From positions 31,663 to 66,506 of the forward strand of contig UZAN01040878.1 of assembly GCA_900618425.1 (NCBI GenBank): a stretch of 34,844 bases of DNA, in the 5' to 3' direction. Below the pieces are notes generated by a model. That model did no database searches. It saw nothing but the letters and a program-made list of their open reading frames with translations, and had not been told where the DNA came from. A program made the position numbers and the translations under genes. This document shows positions 1-12,600 of the stretch, one piece after another (positions within the stretch are counted from its first letter, which is position 1; each line of letters opens with the position of its first letter). Source of the stretch: Echinostoma caproni (lineage: Eukaryota; Platyhelminthes; Trematoda; Plagiorchiida; Echinostomatidae).

Positions 1-911
1 AGGTGTGTGGCAGTTGATTCACGTCACCTAGTGGGTAATCCAAATTGTGCTTGCTTCAGAAAGTGTGTGTGTGTGTGTGTGTTTCTTCCAGATAGGTGTA
101 TGCTGTGTGGTGTGATTGATGAGTCATCCTAAGGTTACACGTCGTACGCTTAGCGTCCGTTCGATTAGCCAAACGTTCCTATTAACCTGTTTGGTTAACC
201 TTGAATCCCACGTGTTGTGTGAAACCGAGCGTCGCTTCACGTCCATCGATCGGAGTTTGCGAACAAATCAGTTTTAGATTCTACCCTTTTGACGCATGAT
301 TTATGGCTCAATATCCACCAACCGGTCGTTGCACGGTCGATCATAATAACCATGTATCAAGTTTAACGAATTTGTTTGCTCAACTCGCTGCTGGTTGGTC
401 ATAGGGCAATAAATTGGACAGTATTATGTCAAAGCACCATTTGTTATGATATTTTTTTCCGGACACGACTAATCACGCTGTTTTAAACGCGTTTCTTTCC
501 GTTTGAAGTCGTACGGTGTGTGACGTTTCGTTACTTGCATACAAAGGGCTCGAAGTTTATGATTCCTGTTTAGCATAACTACCGGGTCAGGTTACCAGAA
601 CGGCACTGATCATGCACATTGCTCCCTTGTTGTAAGCGCATTCTATGCGCACCACCGTCCCGTGACTACCTCAGTGAGTCCATTTCAGTCCTTTCCTTTC
701 AGTTTTGGTTCCCTTTGCAGATGCGAGGCAGGGTTTTTCAAACGGTAGAAACCTGTCAGCAAAATGGATCGGATTCGGGTATGCAGCTATCTAAGGGAGT
801 TGAAGGCTCGGTTCTAGGATAACTGTATGCCACAAGATACTAACAGGTGGTTAAGCATGACTTTATCATCCAAATGTGGCTCAACTGTGTATCAATATGT
901 TGCTATTCGAG
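1..911. other. Upstream sequence without recognisable gene
   Basis: Nothing coding was recognised. A (GT)10 microsatellite lies at about 63-82. The short open frames here show no family motif. If ACSL extends upstream, this may be intron of that gene. Confidence 0.5.
63..82. repeat. (GT)n microsatellite
   Basis: About ten perfect GT units are visible directly in the sequence. Confidence 0.95.
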
Positions 912-1320
912 AATAACATAGATTACGTTGGTTGGGGCATGTTTAACGCATGCCACCAAATAGGTTGCCACGGCGAGCGATGTTTGCCGAGGCAGATAGC
1001 GGTTGAAAAAGGGTCAAAGGTGGTCAAACGAAGACCTGGCATGAGGGTATGAAAACCCTAACCAGGAGACTAGGTCACATAGGCCCCGTTAGACTCCCTG
1101 TCTGGGGACCTCGGGATGATAGTCACCGTGATATGGTTGGGTGTCGCAAACAGTGGCGCTCGTGCATCCACTCATTATTCCCCTAACACCATTCTATTTG
1201 AATTCTCCATCTTCCGCTTGGATTTGCTTTTAACGTTCCAATCTTCTTTCTGCTCTTTTATTCAAATGAGGCACCAAAAGACAGCAACCAAAACGGGCGC
1301 ACGAAAGACTGAAACTGATT
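912..1320 (+). mobile_element. RTE-type LINE 3' fragment, family A copy 1
   Basis: This is a 5'-truncated non-LTR retrotransposon. Translation in several frames gives HRLRWLGHV, then RLPRRAMFAEA, then KGGQTKTWHEGMKTLTRRLG and VWGPRDDSH, the conserved C-terminal tail of RTE/endonuclease-reverse transcriptase ORFs. At least two in-frame stops interrupt it (after WLGHV and after ADSG). The 3' UTR at about 1160-1320 aligns with that at 17775-17935, sharing caaaagacagcaacc, ggcgcacgaa and a terminal actgaaactga. It is a dead copy. Its 5' junction with unrelated sequence is close to 912. Confidence 0.85.
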
Positions 1321-4300
1321 CGAGAATAATGGTGGTTTTCTGTTCACCACAAAACATATTGATTTTAATAATGTTTTTGAAAGCTGTTGCGTTTTTCTCT
1401 AATGAACCGTATGTGCCCCCCTCACTGTATTCATTCAAATATCCCGCATTGTTTCTACTTTACCACATCTTCCGGTCATGGTGATTTCAATAACAGAACA
1501 GTCGCCTCGTACTCGTTCATTATAATCTTTAGCCAAATCGAGCGAAATCCAGTTTCGCATTCCTTTTCAACACTACTCCATCAATCACTTCGTTTTTGAC
1601 TACATTCATGACATATTTCGCGGCAAACAATAGCTCCGAAAAAATAAGACACGGATGCTAGTTCTGTGAAGCGATTTAACAGACCAGTTTGCCCGTTCAA
1701 TGTAGTTGCTACGACCAAGACCACAACAACAGCACTGTTAGAAACTGTTTCGTCTGCAATCCTATTTGGTGAATCTAGCCTTCGTGGAAGGAAGCCTACA
1801 ACTTTGAACAACGCATGTATGCACTCGAGGTTCTCAGCCTCAGTGCGTAGAAGTACACGTTTCTGATTTTGCACACGGGTTCTTGTTTATGCGTAGATTG
1901 AGAAAAACCATGCACTAGTAGAATAGCGAAATATTTGATTTTGGTTCAACACGGGATTGCCTAGATTCTCGTCTCTGTTGAATGACAGTAGGGACTGTTT
2001 GCAACGAGGATCATTCCTGTTCAGGCAATCACGAATCAGCAATACAAGCTGTAAAACGTTGTCGGTCGATTTATTCTACTGGTTGCAAACTATACTCGAT
2101 GACGACCACCAAATGATGGAACTATAGTGGATTAGATCGTGTTCTGTGCCAAAAGATGGTTGTCTTCGACGATGATATGTTGTACAGTTGAACTTTCGCA
2201 ATAGAATCAATAACTTTCGTCCGATTGAAAACGCCCATTGACGGATGTTAGAAAAAGTTGGCTCACTGATAACGGAAGAATTAATTGCTAATTTGGGACT
2301 CTTATTTTAAACCACTTACAGGAATCAAAAAGTGTTTTCAATATCCGTCTCTCTAATCCTACATACTTCACTCTACTCTTATTGGTGTCTTTATTGAGAT
2401 ATCAGTAAAATGTCCGTTTGTAGAACAAAGCTGGTTTTCTTCTACTTTTGTGATTGAAAAGAATAGATGATGTGAAATATGGTCCGAGAAAATCACATGT
2501 CTCACAAAATAATCTTCGCATGGCACCGTTTCCATGGCCTCCATCACTGAGTCAGATCACGATGAGGCCAAATAATCGTTGGCAGAATGCGCTTTTAGAT
2601 AAAAACTGGACTAAATTAGTTCTACCTCATGTAACACAGTGCACTCCAATCAATCTAAAATCCTCAGCGTAACGACGGTCGATAACCAGCTGATTTGCAT
2701 CACATCGACCTCAATCGATTGACTTCTGATTGTCGCGCCGACTACTACATCGAACACTATCCTGATTTGCCTGTAGATGTTCGATCGCCGACTTGTTTCA
2801 TACAATGGCATGTAAATGCTCTAACCGTGCAATGCGCCTTTTCGCTTTTTCACCGTTTCCACATTTTGATCATGCCCTGAGTACAGCAACTTCATGAACA
2901 AGTGTGCTAATTTTTGAGCAGCAGACGGGTAGACTGCATAGTCACAAAAACGTGTTCAGTTATTGGAACCGATAGCCTAAGCCTCGGGACTTGGAGTGAC
3001 AAACCACAAAACTTCCCGCTGGAATAGAGCAGTACTCTTGTTTTGAACTCTCCACTGCACATTCTAATGTCAGTATATTTTTTTTGAATGGTCTTAAAAC
3101 GTTTTATGTGTGAAGGCTGTAAAAAGCGGCTCGTTTGATATTGATTCGTTCCATGACCGACTTTTGTCCCATACTTTTGCTGATCGTTGATTCCACTTAC
3201 GTGGCAGTGACTGAAGCGCTTGCTGTTGAGTTAGTCCACCAATAATCCTTCATCCAGTCTGAGAAGACAGGTTTTTCATCCGTGCGCTTATGTATTGGCT
3301 TCATTTGTCTCGGTTCATCAACCAGGAAACGGTCTTCGGCCGAATGTGTATTTATCTCGTGCCTTTTTTGTCACTTCTCTGACGCAGATGAATGATGAAT
3401 TTGTTGAGAAATGGATTTTCTCGTACGAAATCACTACTCTAGCTGAAAATTATTTCTTTTACTTTCCAATATCATTACCGTTTTCGTTAGACTTTTAAGT
3501 ATGCTCCACTTAAATCACAGTCGTTGTTCACAACGATTTGCTTCTATTCCCTAAAGCGAAAAAATAATTGGCTTCATTTCTTTTGCAAGATAAAATCTCA
3601 CCGAAACAGTCGCGTCATAACTTTCCATACTCCGGTCGTCTAATGCGAGTGCATGAACCGGCTTAATCGATCGGTAATAGTGTCATCGAAATTCGGTACG
3701 AATGAAAACCCTCATCATGGGACCTTAGGTGGTTCATCACTCCAAATCTTAATTGCTGGTTATCCTGGTCATAGAATTAACTTTCATTGTTCACCACGTC
3801 ATGGTGTGTAGTGCAAGAACAAGACCGGTAGTTACCGTATAACCTCAAAGTACTGTCTTCCGCATCTTTCTTTCATAGTCTTTGTTTGGCAATTTCATAA
3901 TTATGGTCCTTGGAACAAGTTGAGTACATTTTAAGGGTACCCTTAGCACCATGTAACTGTTTGATCGGAGTTTGGTTGTCTGTCACACAATATTTTATTG
4001 CGTTGCTTGCTATCATATAGGTTTACCAGGTTTACCTGTCCATTACAGTTCATCATGTAACACTGATCCTGTTCTACCCAGCACCGGATTCTTTTCTGTT
4101 GGGTGTTCGACTTGCCACTTTGCTGTGAATAATAACCCAGGGGCGAGAATCAACTTTGTCTTTGTGCAGTCAGATAAATATACGCATTCTTCTATATAAA
4201 ACAAAAGTTATTAATAGCCTGTTTTGTTCATATCATTTATCTGCACAGAGACGTTGGTCTAGCCTTGGCCACCTCAAGTCAGTTCTTTAAACTGACTCGT

Positions 4301-4555
4301 TCAAGACCAGATAGCTGTGTTATCTGAATCATGCACGTCTATGGTATACATCAACGTCCTCAGACACGAAACAGTTACTGTATCGCTGGCCTATTCTGCT
4401 CACTTGACGATGATGAGTGCAACTGTTGAACAGTTTTCGAATTCTGTGTACCAGCAATTAACAGACGGACAGATTCACTGCGTCCTCTCCATTCACATGA
4501 ACACGACGGTCGGTTGATTGTTCACAGACCGCGGTACCTTTCTTTATTCTACTTT
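1321..4555. other. Non-coding, no recognised feature
   Basis: I looked for an ACSL exon with the SGTTG...PKG AMP-binding motif and for repeats matching other parts of the window, and saw neither. Only short unconvincing open frames occur. This may be intron or intergenic sequence. Confidence 0.5.
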
Positions 4556-4559
4556 ACTA

Positions 4560-5800
4560 CGACTGGCTCTTTGGAAAAGATAAGCCGGCTTCATGAATGT
4601 CTCTGATTGCTGCTGTTCATGCTTGGCGGTTGGCTGCAAGATCCTTGCAAATGTTGATCCAGTTGTTTTTCCGTCGGCGGGTGCCGTACATCATTCGAAG
4701 GCCAAGTTGGTCGATGCTTACGAATACAGTGTCTAGCCATTTTTTACTTGCCCCGTTGTCGGCGTCGCCAACCAGAACAAGGTGACGGAGCCAAGACAAT
4801 ACTTGTAAAAGCGTTGTGGGTCTGCAGAGAACATGGGCGAGCCATTGTAGTCGGCGGTGTTGGAAGACGGGCAACGTGGCATCGATTTCTGAGGTCCGAT
4901 TTTGAAACTCTGTCCCGCCAGTTTACTTTCAGGATGAAATTAAGACACCAGTGATCAAACATCTCCAATCGTCGAATGTACTCTGCTCTTAGCGGCCAGG
5001 TTTCGCAGCCGTATAGTAAGACTGGTCGAACTGCTGTGGCAAACACCCTGAGCTTGGTTTTGAGACTGATCTCGTTCCGGCGCCGTAGGGTGGTTCGAAG
5101 CTGCAGAAACGCCTTTCAAGCCACATCGATGCTCCGCTTTACATCATCTTCGGTTTATCCATTGGGTAGGATGGTGGACCCGAAGGTACCTGAAGTCCGA
5201 TACGATTTCTATTGTCCGATCAACTAGTTACAGGGAATGTTCCGCTTGATCAGGTGGAGCAGCGAACATCTTATTTCTGTTGTAGTATGCAGGACCGACC
5301 CCAGTTCTGAATCCACTCGAAATATACTGGCAGATTGATTCCTGGCAACACAGTCCGTGTTCTTATACAATTAGCGTCTTCACAAAAGGCCGCACAATCC
5401 CTGGCCGCTCACTGACGCTCTCAATACACAGGCAGGACACTTCTCACAGTGGGTTAGAGGTAGGAGGGGGCTTCCAAACGACCTGCAAGACAGGTAAAAT
5501 ACAAAAAGCAACCATGAACCAAAAGGTCCAGTGAGACATGTACACGACTCACACAATCAAAATGGCTGCTCCCGTGTCTTCGCTACATTGTTAGGATTAA
5601 TCTCACGACCGATCTCAGAGAAAAATCTTTTGAGAGCTGTTTGTAAGGCGGTCATGTCCTTTCGACGCACTACCACGTCATCGGCGAATTTGAGGTCAGT
5701 AATCCAGCAATCGGTGGAAACTTGGACGCCTTGGTAACCCTCCATTGCCCGACACAGAATCCAACCGACAGCGAAGTTGAACAACTCGGTATCTTTGCTC
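4560..5800 (-). mobile_element. RTE-type LINE fragment, RT motif C to C-terminus, minus strand
   Basis: Read on the minus strand from about 5800, the fragment enters the reverse transcriptase palm at ELFNFAVGWILCRAMEGYQG and keeps the catalytic LKFADDVVV box (motif C). After the LTR-like insertion at 5281-5587 it continues with FAAPPDQ, IEIVSDFRYL, FATAVRPVLLYGCETWPLR, FDHWCLNFILKVNWRDRVS and the tail RRLQWLAHVL, LDTVFVSIDQLGLRMMYGTR and CKDLAANRQA. Several frameshifts and stops separate these blocks. The 5' part (endonuclease and RT motifs A/B) is absent beyond about 5800. The C-terminal wording differs from families A and B here, so it is probably a third RTE lineage. Confidence 0.88.
5281..5587 (-). 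mobile_element. Candidate solo LTR inserted in the RTE fragment
   Basis: The LINE reading breaks after EINPN on the minus strand and resumes about 300 bases later at NKMFAAPPDQ. The inserted block begins TGTAG and ends CTACA, the terminal inverted TG...CA ends typical of LTRs. On the minus strand it holds a TATA-like tataagaac about 200 bases in. The flanking tetranucleotides are ctgt and ttgt, a possible 4-bp target duplication with one mismatch. No internal retroviral-type ORF is present, so it would be a solo LTR. Family membership (e.g. Ty3/Gypsy) cannot be decided from one copy. Confidence 0.55.
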
Positions 5801-6512
5801 CCACTGGACTAGCACTTTCCGTCACCACCATATAAACAACTGGTTTTGTGTTAAGTGGGAAGCATTCCTCCAGCGGGTATTCCTTTACCGCTACCGTTTT
5901 GCGTCACTCACAGCTGATTGCTGTTGGCTGTGGGTATCGTGGCATATGTAACGTGCATGTTGCTTTTTTCCCTGTTCACTGGAGGCGATAGAGTTCTCTA
6001 AGGTCATTCACGGGCTTGATCTGATCCCATCTTCTCTCAGGACACGGTTATCATTTCGGAGGAACGAGTGGAGGTGGGATGAACAAATACAAATCCTTTT
6101 TAGAAATCCACTCACTTCGTTGCAATAGGAGTGAATTTACGTGAATCATAACCCCAAATACTTCATTCTGAGTCCATTAGCAGTAGACCTGTCCAACTGT
6201 CTGTTTCGTGAGTAGATCAGCAATTTTACTTTGTAAAACATTCACACCCTAATATTATTGATCTATGCTGGTAGAATGCAAACACGTGCGAAAGTCAAGT
6301 GTGTGTGCGCTGTGAAGTAATTTGCGTCACTCTGGGACCTTGCCATCATCCGTGTGCTAAACAGGGGTAATTTCATTCCGTGCCGGTGTGCTCAGTGTCT
6401 TTCATTTGGACCGAGAGTTATTGAGTCGCCATGTGGAGCTGTTTATTTCTCTATTGACGCTCAATCTCCCTCCCTCTCCCCGCTTTGTTTCTCATTTGTT
6501 TTGTTGAACCCC
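5801..6512. other. Sequence upstream of the first visible ACSL exon
   Basis: No coding signal was seen. The last ~70 bases (about 6440-6510) form a long pyrimidine-rich tract of the kind that precedes a splice acceptor. Confidence 0.5.
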
Positions 6513-6635
6513 GATCTAATGCCAATCTTCGGTCCGATCGATTCGAACGGTGTGCGCACACAGAAATTGGGACCTGATCAACATGTCCACTTTTCCTACT
6601 TGCCGTTGGCTCACTGTTACGAACGGATCAATGTG
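6513..6635 (+). CDS. ACSL: ACSL exon with YLPLAHCYER motif
   Basis: The 3' edge is clear: GTG followed by the donor gtaagt at 6636. The peptide carries HVHFSYLPLAHCYERINV, matching the SFLPLAH.FER stretch of ACSL proteins. Similarity appears to begin at GAT CTA ATG (6513; D-L-M-P-I-F), just after a long pyrimidine tract, but the two bases before it are cc, not ag. The nearest canonical acceptor is cacacag at 6557-6563. It would start the exon at 6564 and lose 17 residues. The 5' boundary is therefore uncertain, while the core of the exon is secure. Confidence 0.82.
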
Positions 6636-9600
6636 GTAAGTTGTTCACTCCTTGTCAGTCCGATGCACGGGGACGCGCTCGCAATCTTTCATTAACTTTC
6701 TATGGGAAAACCACTGTAATGCCAAACGATCCCAAAAATGTGTATTTCTGTACTAGATGAGAAAAAATACGCTTATTCTTTCTCCGGAAATATCCACTGG
6801 TTTGATCGTTCTTCTTTCATTACCTGTCTAACCGATTTGGCTACCACGATGCACTGATCTGTGCCACATGCGTTTTTTGGCTGATTTCAACAGTGTGTGT
6901 GTGTATGTGATATTGATGCTTAGCGTACACCTGGCACGTATGAGTCGTGCGTTTGGTGTACAAACTACGTTCTAAGACCGGTATTGTCATGTTTTCACTA
7001 TAGGGGTGACCCCCGGTGACAAAACCTCGCTTCAGCATGCCGGTACATGATAATCTCTCCTGTGCGACGCCAGAACAAAATGTGGCCTGTTTGTGTGCGC
7101 GTATGTTCTGAACCAACTAGCATATCGTAGACTCTTTCGCCCGTGGTTTCTGATAGATGATTAGGTACACTGTTCCCTTCGCATGGAGTTTCATCGGTGA
7201 TGATGATGATGAGGAGGAGGAGGAGGAGGAGGATAATGCGCCCACTGGTTTTACCTCGCCCGGCTGGATTGACATAAGTTATTTGTTAATGAATCTAAGA
7301 ATGAACATGTTAGGAGGAAATGTACCGCCACAATCTGCCATTCGAATCAAGGTTTCTGCCCTGCGCTAAACGTATTGTGGCGAATCTCTATCTAATCGGT
7401 ACTAATTACTATATATTCTTGGATTTCTGGCGTTACCATGTCGAATGCAGATACTAGTTCGATTCACCATTAGCGTAGTGGATTTCAGGGATCTATTCCA
7501 AAATTCCGTAGATCCACCTCAACTCTCAATTACAACCGCTCTTATGTTCGCACTTTTGGTTCCTGGTTTCATGATGTACTGTTCAAACTGTATGCATCAG
7601 TACGACAACTCATGGCACTGTTTGGCGGATTCCAATCCACCTTTCAGTCACTCAGTATGCAGACTCTTTTGTTTGTTTGTTTGTTTTTCTCCGTTACTGC
7701 TGCTGTTGGTGGGGTTGGGTGGGTCGCATACATGTAATCGACACAATGCACTGTCTTCAGCTTTCTTACTGTCAACAGTTGCTCACTTCTAATTCGTCTC
7801 CATCGGGACCTCCACTCAACCGTCCAATACCGCCATGTGAAAACTCTCGTTTGACTGGATTATTCACCGCTGAATGCATTGCCTGGAATGCGTGCTCCTT
7901 AGTGCGTCTGAATGTTTGAGCAAGTTTGTGTGCACAGTTAGCTCTGTGTACTCTACATCTTGGCCATATGGGTTCATTTTTCTTCCTCCCGCCCCCCCCC
8001 GCTATCTCTATCCGTCTTGGTGTTTGTTTTGTTCACGTACCGACCTTTTCATTGGTCGGTGAACTTTATCTTCTCTGTATCTCACTCCACAATCTTGATT
8101 ATGATGATGATGATGATGTAACTGGTCACCGGCCTTTAAATAAATCCGTTTAACTAGCTTTTTTATTATGTTATTTACCGCACACTATGAGGTGTGATAC
8201 GAAAAAGGTAGGTAATATCGAGCCAACTTAGTGATTACTTACCATGTCACATCCTCACGATGCTTCAATCCGTCCCACCATTCACCGATTACTTATGTTT
8301 CTTGTCAGTGCACTTTCCTCTCCTCCGGTGGCCGCGTTGGATTTATCACAAAAGATGCAAGTGGACTGGTTCAAGACATGCAAGACTACCGACCACACTA
8401 TTTCAGTACAGTGCCACGCATTCTGATGCGTATACACGCACAGGTCATGCAACGCTTGGGACGATCGAAACTGTTACACTTGCTCTATCACCAGGCGGTG
8501 GCACAGAAGTTGGCCGAGCAAGCTCAGTACGTTACCTTCTAATTGTTTTTCCCCAGCTGAATATTACCAGTTACCTCAACACGATTGACTGACAATCATT
8601 AGCCCCACAGTTAGGGCCAATGGGATTCATTCATCATGTGACTTCTTTTACCCGTATATCCCCCTGCCGAAAAATGTGGGTCTCGTTGTTTCGAATAAGT
8701 GCAAACAGTGAACATTGTTCTGCTCGTCTTAACTGCAGTTATCGAATTCGTGATATCTCCAATCAATCCTAATCGTTCGCATTTGGTCACGGAATAAATC
8801 TGAGGTATTCTGATAGATGTCATGGTAGTACCGCTCTGGGCTGTCTGAAAGAAATCCCATGGTAATTTATCTTATCACCAACAACATTACGGTTTCTTAG
8901 TGCCTTGAGGATCTGAGATCTGCTCTAGCAGTCACACAGTATGTACAACAGAGCCCACTTGATTAGAATCGAAGTAGCAAAACTCATCCGAGAAATCACA
9001 AACGCGTCTATAAAGACAGTTCTAGAAGATGTTGGGCTAATTCACCATGTCATTTTTCATACGAAGTGTGGTAGCTTTTAGCCCAAAAGATTCCTCAATA
9101 TCCTCATGATCACAGAGAATTTCATGGTTGAATGCTGACACGATTAGCGCCTAAAAACCACTTGATTGACAATATATTTTATCTGCTCTAAGCACTAGTG
9201 GGTATATACATTCGGTCTCATTGTGCATTTCGAAGTCAGATACACAATGGGAAAACGTATTACCAAGGCTTACACATTTCAAATCTCGTGGGCTTGACCC
9301 CATGAAAGACTGGATACAGTAACAAAGAGCCAATGAGGGCAAGTGCATCATTGATTTGTGTGTAGTTCATCTTGTGCGCATTCCCTAATTTACGTGTATA
9401 CAGACAAATTACATTTGCATCTTACCTGAGAGACTATATTTTGTCATCTCCCGACTGACTTCAATTGTATCCTATGTTTGAGTTAGTTGTTCACCTTTGC
9501 TTACTGTTTGCAAGGTCAACATTCCGCTTGTTTTTCAATAAGTAGCTTGCAAAGGCGTGATCACAAGAAGCACCACAATTTTCTGGCATAGTTTACTTTT

Positions 9601-12600
9601 GAATTTTGTGAGACGAAATAACTGGTCGAGTTTCGGGGTCTGCAAATCTAGGTTCCTGAAATAGTCAGGTTCTGAACAGGTTGAAGTGTGAGCCCCAGTC
9701 GTTTTGCTTCAAATGTAATCGGTGGTCGAAATTACAACCGATCACTGCCGATTGTTGGATAGATTTCATTCAGCTAAGATACACAAGCACGTGCACAGTT
9801 TCCCTTCGATCCACTCACACTTATGCTCATCTGCGCACTAAATACAACACAAATAGCACTGAGATTTTTTGGAGGCAATCGCGTGAGCCCACTTAATACA
9901 GTTGACCGATACTTTACAAGGGTGATGTTGCAGAACAACGCACTGGTTCTTTTAAATTAAAGGACTAAAACCACAGCAGTCCATTTTGTAATCGAGTGTT
10001 ACTATTAGCGCACGTAAGCACACCCAGGGAAGCATCTACAAACTGGTCAACACCATGGCCTGTGCGATAGACGCGAAGTGATAGTTGTTCGGTTGTACGA
10101 TTACTCACCGTCAAACACTGGTTGCCTGACTGCTCGTAAAGCGAAACTGTCCAAAGTGCTGGGGACAACTGTTGTTGAGTGAAATAAGCCCTTAGAGGAG
10201 AATGAATAGGCCTGGATTGATGGGACTGTAACACTACTTAACCCGGAACGGATACATTGGTTAAATAAGTCCGCTCACGGCGCTACTACTTCAAGTTTCT
10301 TTTCACAGCCTGTAATAGAGAACTGCTAAACCATCAAAACAATTTAAGAGATTTTAAGTTTAATTCGAGAACGAGACATTATAGTTAGATCCACATTCGT
10401 TCAGTGCACGTCAGTGACCCATTGCTCTCTCATTTCCAGCTCCCTGATTGTTCATGCTCTTTCTGTGTTGTAATGAGACCGATCCCAGTTGTACGTTGAT
10501 CGTTTTATGATATGTAATTGGCATGTAATCCCGAATCGTTTCATCGGTCGTTCGCCCCAAATGTTTTTGGTTTCACTTACATTGTTTCATTCATCTCATC
10601 TATACTTGTTCTCGTTTCAGAGGGGTATATCGACATTCCGGTTTGCTAGACCGTTTGTTTTTCAAACCAGTTCGAGATAAAGTGGGTGGGAACATAAGGA
10701 CAATAGTTTCCGCCAGCGCGCCACTTTCAAACGAAGTTATGAATTTCACGCGTGCCGCTTTCTCCTGTCCTGTGAGTGTCACTGCTGTTTGTGTCTGTAC
10801 AACTTGATTTCATTCCTGCACAATTGAAGATATGCTTACTTTAATTTAATCCGTCAGATTTGTCTATGATGTTTTAAATACTTCACTATTCAAATTATCT
10901 TGAAGTTCGTTTTCCATTCTTTCTCAGTTTCTTTGTTTCATGCTATGAATCCTTTTTGTCACTACAGCCGTGGACGGTGTATAGTGAATTCTGGTTTTAA
11001 AAAAGTGATCGATTGGGTGATTATTTGCCCTCAATCATAATAATTCAAGTAGATCTATGCACTCTGTGCCAAGTTCGATATTTCTACTGTTGCATGATGG
11101 TGACGGAATTTCAGGATGAAATAGGAAAAACTTTCCGTTGGGCTTTTGTTTTCATTTGTATCCCTAGCCGCTTCACATTCAATGATAAAGTGCAAGCCAC
11201 TTGGGTTATGTGAAACAAATCCATAGCAAGTAGTTTGATTCATTTGTCTCCTGTGAAAGACCTTCTCGAGTAGATGAAACGGGACTGGAAACAATAGCCT
11301 TATTTCTGGCGCAGTCAATATGCAGTCATTAGTTATGTGGCCTTTTCCACCAGGGAGGTTCGTCAAGCCAAAACCCACCACTTCCTCGGGCATCGCAGAC
11401 GAGATGTGAGGAATTGAATTTTTTAAAATGAACTTTAGTGTACTTCGAGCAAGTTGAGAGCTGTGTCGGAAGTTGGTGCTGGATAGGAACAGATGATGAT
11501 CTGCGCAGAACTGAAGAAGTCGATCGCCATTATCTGTTCGCTAGCAAGGCAGAGCACACTGACCCCCAGGCAAGCTTCTGATGCGCTCAGTTTTCCAACT
11601 TCAGCTTTAAAATCACCTGAGAGAACAACTACATCGGAGCTTCGGCTCAACCGAATGAGCTCGGTGAGTTTACTATAAAACTCGTCCTTTTGTCCGTCTG
11701 AACTGCAGTTGGTCAGTGCCTACGCTGAAATGACGAATAAACACCTTTTGGCGTAGCTTCCCTTCCGGATGCTGAAAGACCCTTGACCATAGAGTTTCGC
11801 TTTCTTTTCTCGTCGGTTAAATTAAGTCCAACCCCTATCCTCATTATACATTCTCACCTACCTTGTATAGATTGAGTTTGGTACTGGTCAGTAAAGTTCG
11901 CTTCACTGTATTACGCTGTACAGTGATGATGATGATGATGATGAGTTGATATTTCTAATTCATTGTTCCGTCCTATCAATCAGCCCTCATGTGGTTCGCC
12001 ACTCCAAGTCCTGGAGCTTAGATTGCCGGTTTCCATCTCTGAACGGCAGTTATTCATGATCATGGGGCTTTCTCGTCAATTGTTCATTATACAAACGTGT
12101 GTAATAAAATGAATGAACGTGAAATTCAGGTTATGATACATCTATCTCGCATCGTTCCACTGACTGTATCACTATCTACTGAACTGTAAACCGATACGGC
12201 TTAATTTTTCCAAATCACTACTACTAATCATTCGTGCTCATCGAATAGCTCACTGACCATCTAATACTCTATAATCACTTAAATGTCGTACTGGGATGTA
12301 ATATTTTCTGTGAACCAGCCCAGGAAATTCCACAATTTTTGATCGTTATTTATTTTGCCCGATGCATTGCGCTACTCTCCGCACGCCCGGTTTACGAGTC
12401 ATTCATTTTCAATTCTCCCATTCAATCATTGACGGGTTAATAGTAGGTTGGCTCCATCTTACGTTGTTCCAGTCTTCACCGCGCAGTCACACATACGCTC
12501 ACCTACACGAGGCAGACAGACATGTTGAAGATCAATAGTTGTGTGAAAAAAACTTTGGGCCGTTGTCAGTTTCCTCGTCGCCTCCGTCCGTGAAACTGTG

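Larger units (their letters stand above)
6636..8308 (+). other. ACSL: ACSL intron (window intron 1)
   Basis: It is bounded by gtaagt and tttcttgtcag. It contains a GT-rich tract near 6893, a GAT/GAG tract at 7197-7233, a poly-C run near 7990 and an RTE 3' end at 7860-8118. No further exon was recognised. Confidence 0.85.

Noticed and set aside
7157..7369. Acidic open frame with a D/E run
   Set aside because: The acidic run is a GAT/GAG microsatellite inside an ACSL intron, with no homology or splice support.
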